From JBAZYZ01 sp041659085 (GTDB lineage Bacteria > Patescibacteriota > Minisyncoccia > Phycocordibacterales > VMEP01), in the NCBI GenBank assembly GCA_041659085.1, contig JBAZYZ010000023.1, positions 1-9,959 of the forward strand: DNA of 9,959 nt, read 5' to 3'. The notes beneath the pieces are model-generated. The model searched no databases, had not been told where the DNA came from, and saw nothing but the letters and a program-made list of their open reading frames with translations. A program made the position numbers and the translations under genes. Of the stretch, positions 6,393 through 9,959 are shown piece by piece. How positions within the stretch are numbered: the first letter of the stretch is position 1; the number at the start of each line of letters is the position of its first letter.

Positions 6393-6500
6393 GTTTGCAA
6401 TTAACAACAGATAATTTCACAATTCACAATTTACAAACAACAATACGGAATGCAATTGCAACCTCGTTAATTGTTACTTGTCAATTGTTAATTGTATATT
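6393..6500 (+). repeat. AT-rich spacer with CAATT/AATTG direct and inverted repeats
   Basis: The nusB-rnc gap is built largely from variants of one word. CAATTAACAA (6398-6407) is the exact reverse complement of TTGTTAATTG (6485-6494), so the ends could pair. Inside are TTCACAATTCACAATT (6415-6430), the palindrome TGCAATTGCA (6451-6460) and repeated TTAATTGTT/TCAATTGTT units (6468-6489). No open frame of note. It could be an mRNA hairpin or an RNase III site between the two genes, or simply a decayed simple repeat. Confidence 0.6.
6471..6500 (+). promoter_or_regulatory. Possible rnc promoter
   Basis: TTGTTA (6471-6476), an 18-base spacer and TATATT (6495-6500), five bases before the ATG at 6506, which would give a leaderless message. 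The sequence lies in an AT-rich repeat, so chance similarity is a concern. Confidence 0.3.
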
Positions 6501-6505
6501 GACGT

Positions 6506-7204
6506 ATGATTGATTTTTCAAAGTTTGAACGGAAAATAAACTTCCAGTTCAAGGACAAGAATTTACTCAAGCAGGCATTTGTGCACAGGTCTTACGTAAA
6601 CGAACATCCCAAGCTTGGATTTTCCCATAATGAACGTCTGGAATTTTTGGGTGACGCGGTTTTGGAACTCGCTGTTACGGAGTACCTGTATAAGAAATAT
6701 CCGGATGCTACAGAGGGCGATTTGACTTCATACCGCGCGGCTCTGGTAAACGCCGTTACCTTAGGAACGGCCGCGGCTGAGCTCGGCATAAACGATTACC
6801 TCTTATTGACAAAAGGAGAGACCAAGGATACCGGCCGCGCCCGCCAGGATATTCTGGCCAATACGTTTGAAGCGGTTGTTGGCGCTATTTACCTGGATAA
6901 CGGTTACGTGAAAGCCAAGAAGTTTATCGCTGAATCGATTTTTGGACGCATTGATGAGATTATAAAAAAGGGTCTTTGGAAAGACGCTAAGAGTCACTTC
7001 CAGGAGAAGGCGCAGGACCATGTGGGGGTAACGCCTTCTTACAAGGTGCTCGCCGAGACAGGTCCCGACCACGACAAACAATTTACCACCGGCGTGTTTT
7101 TGAAGGGGGAGCTAGTCGCGCAGGGTCGTGGCAAGTCCAAACAGGACGCTGAACAAGAAGCGGCAAAGAACGCGCTTGAGGAAAAGGGGTGGAACGGGAA
7201 GTAA
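6506..7204 (+). CDS. rnc: Ribonuclease III
   Basis: Cytoplasmic endonuclease that cuts double-stranded RNA, including rRNA precursors. The 232 residues contain the catalytic domain (about 1-150) with the signature HNERLEFLGDAVL (41-53; E43, E46 and D50 in metal-site positions), a second conserved stretch ARQDILANTFEAVVGAIYLD (112-131) with E122, and a C-terminal double-stranded RNA-binding domain (about 160-229) ending in GKSKQDAEQEAAKNALEE. The Asp usually found three residues before E122 (LAD..EA) is N119 here. Normal length. No Shine-Dalgarno precedes the ATG; the start is chosen from family alignment. The gene follows nusB-nudix, and smc lies downstream beyond one inserted gene, recalling the rnc-smc neighbourhood of other bacteria. 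A perfect hairpin terminates the unit. Confidence 0.95.
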   Translation: MIDFSKFERKINFQFKDKNLLKQAFVHRSYVNEHPKLGFSHNERLEFLGDAVLELAVTEYLYKKYPDATEGDLTSYRAALVNAVTLGTAAAELGINDYLLLTKGETKDTGRARQDILANTFEAVVGAIYLDNGYVKAKKFIAESIFGRIDEIIKKGLWKDAKSHFQEKAQDHVGVTPSYKVLAETGPDHDKQFTTGVFLKGELVAQGRGKSKQDAEQEAAKNALEEKGWNGK

Positions 7205-7264
7205 AAGTCCGCCAAAAACAATTTCGACAGCAGGGTAAGATTTACTACGCGGTTCAAGAAAATA

Positions 7265-7301
7265 AAAATGGCGATTCCCTAACTTTGGGAATCGCCATTT
7301 T
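7265..7301. terminator. Perfect 15-bp hairpin between convergent genes
   Basis: Arms 7265-7279 and 7287-7301 are exact reverse complements with a seven-base loop. The AAAA/TTTT ends and GC-containing core suit termination in both directions, serving rnc on the plus strand and the TorF-like gene on the minus strand. Confidence 0.85.
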
Positions 7302-7316
7302 GGCATGCGCGGCGTT

Positions 7317-8057
7317 TCAGATGGGAAATCCGAACGTTATGCCGTAAACATTTTTGCCGACACGGTCACCGTCCAGACCGAATGGCTGATACCTCTCCGC
7401 TATGACCCCGACAGTAAGTTTGTTGCTTAATGCGCGGGACAAGCTCAGCTTGTAGTACCCGTTCCATCCCGGTGAAAGCCCGGGCAGTTTCGGCTGATGC
7501 CCGACCTGAAACTTTTGGTCGAGCGACCAGCTGTTTCCGAGCGGGATATTGTTGTAAAGCCCGGCATAACCCACAACTTCGTTTTTGACACCCCTTCCGG
7601 ATGAATTGAGAATCTCTGCCCGGAAGAACGGCGTGACGGTTGATTCCTTTCCGACCACCCAGGCTTTCCTCGGCGAGATTTCGCCGAATATATCGGTAAG
7701 GTCGAATGAATCAAGTTTGCTGACGGGGTAGAGGTTATAGTGGGCTATTCCCGCGTCCATTTTCAGCCCGCCCATCTCGCCCTTCCATCCGGCGGTTACG
7801 TCTGTTTCTTTGCCGAAGTGATTGTCGTTGTTTGATTTGAATGGAGCAGACCCCCATAGATCAAGGTAGAAGCCGCTCTTCCAGGAGAAGGTTACCCCTC
7901 CTTGGGCTACGCTGTTCGGACTTCCGACGGACCCGCTTCCGAGCACGTAAGCGCTTTTTGCCACCCCATAAACATAAGTTGTGGGTTTGAGCCCTTCCGC
8001 GAGCGCAAATGTGTTGAAAGAGAAAATTATCGCCAGCAAGCAGAGCAACCTTATCAT
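7317..8057 (-). CDS. Secreted beta-rich protein, TorF/Gcw_chp-like putative porin
   Basis: A 246-residue protein with a clear Sec signal peptide, MIRLLCLLAIIFSFNTFALA, and likely cleavage after A20. The mature part is rich in alternating polar and aromatic/hydrophobic residues with many Gly, Tyr and Trp, typical of beta strands. The stretch VAQGGVTFSWKSGFYLDLWGS, followed by ETDVTAGWKGEMGGLKMDAGIAHYNLYP, resembles the TorF/Gcw_chp family of putative outer-membrane barrels; this match is by eye. There are no cysteines in the mature protein. Start 8057 is chosen because a Shine-Dalgarno (AAAGGA) sits just upstream and the signal peptide begins there; the longer in-frame start at 8114 lies upstream of the predicted transcription start. 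It has its own consensus promoter, points against its neighbours and splits rnc from smc. Function is unknown: a barrel, an S-layer-like or a surface adhesion protein are all possible. Confidence 0.75.
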   Translation of the reverse strand: MIRLLCLLAIIFSFNTFALAEGLKPTTYVYGVAKSAYVLGSGSVGSPNSVAQGGVTFSWKSGFYLDLWGSAPFKSNNDNHFGKETDVTAGWKGEMGGLKMDAGIAHYNLYPVSKLDSFDLTDIFGEISPRKAWVVGKESTVTPFFRAEILNSSGRGVKNEVVGYAGLYNNIPLGNSWSLDQKFQVGHQPKLPGLSPGWNGYYKLSLSRALSNKLTVGVIAERYQPFGLDGDRVGKNVYGITFGFPI

Positions 8058-8062
8058 TTTCG

Positions 8063-8068
8063 TTCCTT
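8063..8068 (-). promoter_or_regulatory. Shine-Dalgarno of the TorF-like gene
   Basis: On the minus strand GGAAAGGAACGAAA precedes the ATG; AAGGA stands about six bases before it and decides the start at 8057 over 8114. Confidence 0.65.
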
Positions 8069-8114
8069 TCCGGAGAGTATCCGTGTTTTTAAAAAACCAA
8101 GTACTGCTATTCAA

Positions 8115-8143
8115 AGTATGTCATTTATTTTTTAATATGTCAA
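8115..8143 (-). promoter_or_regulatory. Sigma-70-type promoter of the TorF-like gene
   Basis: On the minus strand a perfect TTGACA (8143-8138), a 17-base spacer and CATACT (8120-8115; four of six matches to TATAAT). Transcription should begin near 8108, leaving a leader of about 50 bases. Confidence 0.7.
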
Positions 8144-8175
8144 GCATAATTTTATGTTCTGTATTACGGCTCGAA

Positions 8176-8200
8176 TTAACTTAAAAAGACTTTAAGTTAA
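8176..8200. repeat. Perfect 10-bp inverted repeat in the divergent smc/TorF-like control region
   Basis: TTAACTTAAA (8176-8185) and TTTAAGTTAA (8191-8200) are exact reverse complements around a five-base centre (AAGAC). The right arm coincides with the expected -35 position of the smc promoter, as an operator would. It is not followed by a T-run in a useful place for a terminator. Confidence 0.6.
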
Positions 8201-8219
8201 ACGCCAAATACGTTATAAT
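8191..8219 (+). promoter_or_regulatory. Promoter of smc
   Basis: A perfect TATAAT (8214-8219) with a weak TTTAAG (8191-8196) 17 bases upstream. The start point near 8226 lies about six bases before the ATG at 8232, again nearly leaderless. The weak -35 overlaps the inverted repeat. Confidence 0.5.
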
Positions 8220-8231
8220 TTATGCAAAACC

Positions 8232-9959
8232 ATGCTGAAACGCCTAGAACTTTCCGGATTTAAATCGTTTGCCAAGAAATCCGCCCTTGAATTCAACGCC
8301 CCGGTTACCGCCATTGTGGGTCCGAATGGTTCAGGCAAGTCCAACGTCGCCGAATCAATCCGCTTTGTTTTGGGAGAGCAGTCCATCAAGTCTCTTCGCA
8401 GCAAGAAAGGCGAGGATTTGATATGGAACGGTTCCAAGTCGGTATCCCAGATGAACCGGGCCGCTGTCTCCATAACCTTTGATAATTCCAAAAAAGTTTT
8501 CAAACTGGAAGGGGATTCATCCGGAGATCTTAGTCTTAACTTTGATGAAATCACGATTTCACGCGAAGTATACCGCGATGGTGTCAATAAATATCTGATT
8601 AACGGTTCACAGGTGAGACTTCGCGATATCATTGAACTCCTTTCTTCCGTAAACATCGGCGCGTCCGGTCACCATATCATTTCGCAGGGCGAGGCTGACC
8701 GCGTGCTTAATGCTTCGGCCAAAGACAGAAGAGTGATGATAGAGGAGGCGCTCGGGCTTAAGATTTACCACTGGAAAATAAACGAGAGCGACAGGAAGCT
8801 TGAGAAAACGAATGAAAACCTGGACAAGGCAGAGTCGCTTAGACGCGAGCTTTTACCGCACATTAAATTCCTGAAGAAACAGGTTGAGAAAATAGAAAAA
8901 GCGGAGGAGATGAGGATTCGTCTTTCGGATATTTACGCCGAGTATTTGAAAAAAGAGGAAACGTACATCAATCGCGAGAAAGAGCGCGCGAAGGGCGACA
9001 AACATTCCGCCGAGACGGAACTCTCGCGCATAGACAGCGAAATAAAGGCGATCAAAGAAGCGCTTGCGCGGAAAGGCGAAGACAGTTCGCGGACTGATGA
9101 GCTCCGCCGTTTGGATTCCGAGCTAAGGCGTTTGCGTTCGGAGCAGGATGAACTTTCACGAAATTTGGGCCGGATAGAAGCCAAAATGGAATTTATCGCC
9201 CGGGAGGAGCGGGTACTTAAAACTAAACAGGGGGAGGCGAGCGCGAGAACTGTGCCGTTTGCCGAAGTGGAAGGTTTGGCAAAAACAATTGAAGCCGCCT
9301 TTTCGGAGGCTGATAACGCGCCATCCATGATTCCCGGCATCATCGCTCGCATACGCCGCCTTTTCGGAGAATTTCTTTCCAAGCATCGAGGCGGTGGCGA
9401 TGATATTGCCGCAAAAATTGCCGCTATTCGGGAAGAATTATCTCAAGCCGAGAATGAAAAAAGAGAAATTGAAAAGTCGCTTGCGTCTATTGTCGCAAGG
9501 GAGGATGAATGCAACAGGGCTCTTAACCGCGTAAAAGAAGAAAACGATAAGAACAAAGACCAAAACCGCGATCGCGAACGTCTTTACTACGAACTTATCG
9601 CCAAGAGAAGTGACGTGGCCGGCCGGCTTAATGTAATCTTGTCTCGGTTGGAATTGATTGAGCGGGAAGAAGCGTCATTCACGGAAGAAATAAAAGAGGG
9701 GAATGCTCTTATTGGGCAGGAAATTTTGAAGTACAAGCGACAAATGATTGATGAAGCGGCGTTCCGCAGTGAGCCCAGAAGCGAGCAGGAGATTAAACGC
9801 AAGGAAATAGAAAAGCTGAAGATTCGCCTGGAAGACATGGGGGGCGCGGGCGGGAGCGAGATGCTTAAGGAGTATAAGGATATGGAAGAACGCGATCAGT
9901 TTCTGACGCGCGAGATAGAAGACCTGAAGAAAAGCGCCGAGTCCCTCACTTCGCTTATC
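8232..9959 (+). CDS. smc: SMC chromosome-segregation ATPase, N-terminal 576 residues, compact form
   Basis: ABC-type ATPase of the condensin family that organises and segregates the chromosome. The frame begins MLKRLELSGFKSFAKKSALEF and stays open to the right edge. The N-terminal head shows Walker A GPNGSGKSN (30-38), the SMC-typical SIRFVLGEQ, and the Q-loop region IISQGEADRVL (Q152) with RRVMIEEALGLKIY. A coiled coil follows (about 180-340; charged heptads), then a non-coiled stretch of about 50 residues (VPFAEVEGLAK to KHRGGG, 341-389), then a second coiled coil. At 535-576 the sequence already matches the segment that precedes the C-terminal head in ordinary SMCs (EMLKEYKDMEERDQFLTREIEDLKKSAESL, compare xIEEYEEVKERYxFLxxQxxDLxxAxxxL), which normally lies near residue 1000. 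The arms are thus short and no standard hinge is visible. An ATG at 8222 is out of frame. There is no Shine-Dalgarno; the promoter is immediately upstream. Confidence 0.93.
   Translation, partial: MLKRLELSGFKSFAKKSALEFNAPVTAIVGPNGSGKSNVAESIRFVLGEQSIKSLRSKKGEDLIWNGSKSVSQMNRAAVSITFDNSKKVFKLEGDSSGDLSLNFDEITISREVYRDGVNKYLINGSQVRLRDIIELLSSVNIGASGHHIISQGEADRVLNASAKDRRVMIEEALGLKIYHWKINESDRKLEKTNENLDKAESLRRELLPHIKFLKKQVEKIEKAEEMRIRLSDIYAEYLKKEETYINREKERAKGDKHSAETELSRIDSEIKAIKEALARKGEDSSRTDELRRLDSELRRLRSEQDELSRNLGRIEAKMEFIAREERVLKTKQGEASARTVPFAEVEGLAKTIEAAFSEADNAPSMIPGIIARIRRLFGEFLSKHRGGGDDIAAKIAAIREELSQAENEKREIEKSLASIVAREDECNRALNRVKEENDKNKDQNRDRERLYYELIAKRSDVAGRLNVILSRLELIEREEASFTEEIKEGNALIGQEILKYKRQMIDEAAFRSEPRSEQEIKRKEIEKLKIRLEDMGGAGGSEMLKEYKDMEERDQFLTREIEDLKKSAESLTSLI

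Noticed and set aside
8058..8114. Longer N-terminus for the TorF-like protein from the ATG at 8114
   Set aside because: It would put 19 polar residues in front of a clean signal peptide, and the predicted transcription start (near 8108) lies downstream of that codon; the Shine-Dalgarno points to 8057.
8213..8656. A 147-codon minus-strand frame opposite the smc start
   Set aside because: It is the complement of the conserved SMC head-coding sequence and spans the smc promoter; Ser/Arg-rich with no domain.
1..9959. Recoded UGA (genetic code 25), as in some CPR phyla
   Set aside because: No gene here needs an internal TGA read as Gly, and TGA ends nusB-nudix and the Nudix gene at positions expected for the families.
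1..9959. Mobile element, CRISPR array, tRNA or rRNA gene
   Set aside because: No transposase or integrase motif, no regularly spaced repeats, and no cloverleaf or rRNA-like segment was seen; the intergenic spaces are short and accounted for by promoters, hairpins and AT-rich repeats.

Overview
The window reads as a stretch of a Candidate Phyla Radiation (Patescibacteria, Parcubacteria-like) chromosome. The evidence is the combination of a phosphoketolase plus acetate kinase fermentation pair, a short zinc-ribbon L32 of the CPR type (N-terminus MTVRMRHTRAHTANRRSHH), a NusB fused to a Nudix domain, RNase III near smc, many genes without a Shine-Dalgarno sequence, and TATAAT boxes placed almost on the start codon. 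All reading frames work with the standard code and TGA is used as a true stop, so this is not a recoded Gracilibacteria/Absconditabacteria genome. This assignment is inference from gene content only.

Layout. 1-2363 (+): 3' half of xylulose-5-phosphate/fructose-6-phosphate phosphoketolase, then acetate kinase. Together these convert sugar phosphates through acetyl phosphate to acetate and ATP. 2384-3713 (+): a membrane-anchored cupredoxin-fold protein that has lost its copper ligands, a perfect hairpin terminator, then a CcdA-type membrane thiol-disulfide transporter. 3715-4344 (-): protein-L-isoaspartate methyltransferase, convergent with ccdA with one base between the stops. 4495-5067 (+): a stand-alone Nudix protein with its own consensus promoter, strong ribosome binding site and terminator. 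5184-7204 (+): an RNA/translation block of rpmF (L32), nusB-nudix and rnc (RNase III), ending in a bidirectional hairpin. 7317-8057 (-): a secreted, beta-rich, TorF/Gcw_chp-like porin-type protein with a consensus promoter and Shine-Dalgarno. 8232-end (+): the N-terminal 576 residues of an SMC ATPase that appears to be compact and to lack a normal hinge domain.

Functionally there are an energy-conserving fermentation module, a periplasm-facing redox pair, a protein and nucleotide damage-control pair (Pcm, Nudix), a ribosome/RNA-processing cluster, and chromosome segregation. No tRNA, rRNA, CRISPR, insertion sequence or phage gene was seen. No intergenic gap exceeds 300 bases; the larger ones (2870-2969, 4345-4494, 5068-5183, 6391-6505, 7205-7316, 8058-8231) hold the promoters, terminators and repeats listed.

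The points most worth a second look are the apparently hingeless SMC, the outer-membrane-type protein in a supposedly monoderm lineage lying between rnc and smc, the NusB-Nudix fusion, and the split of the genes into two translation-start styles (leaderless versus Shine-Dalgarno).
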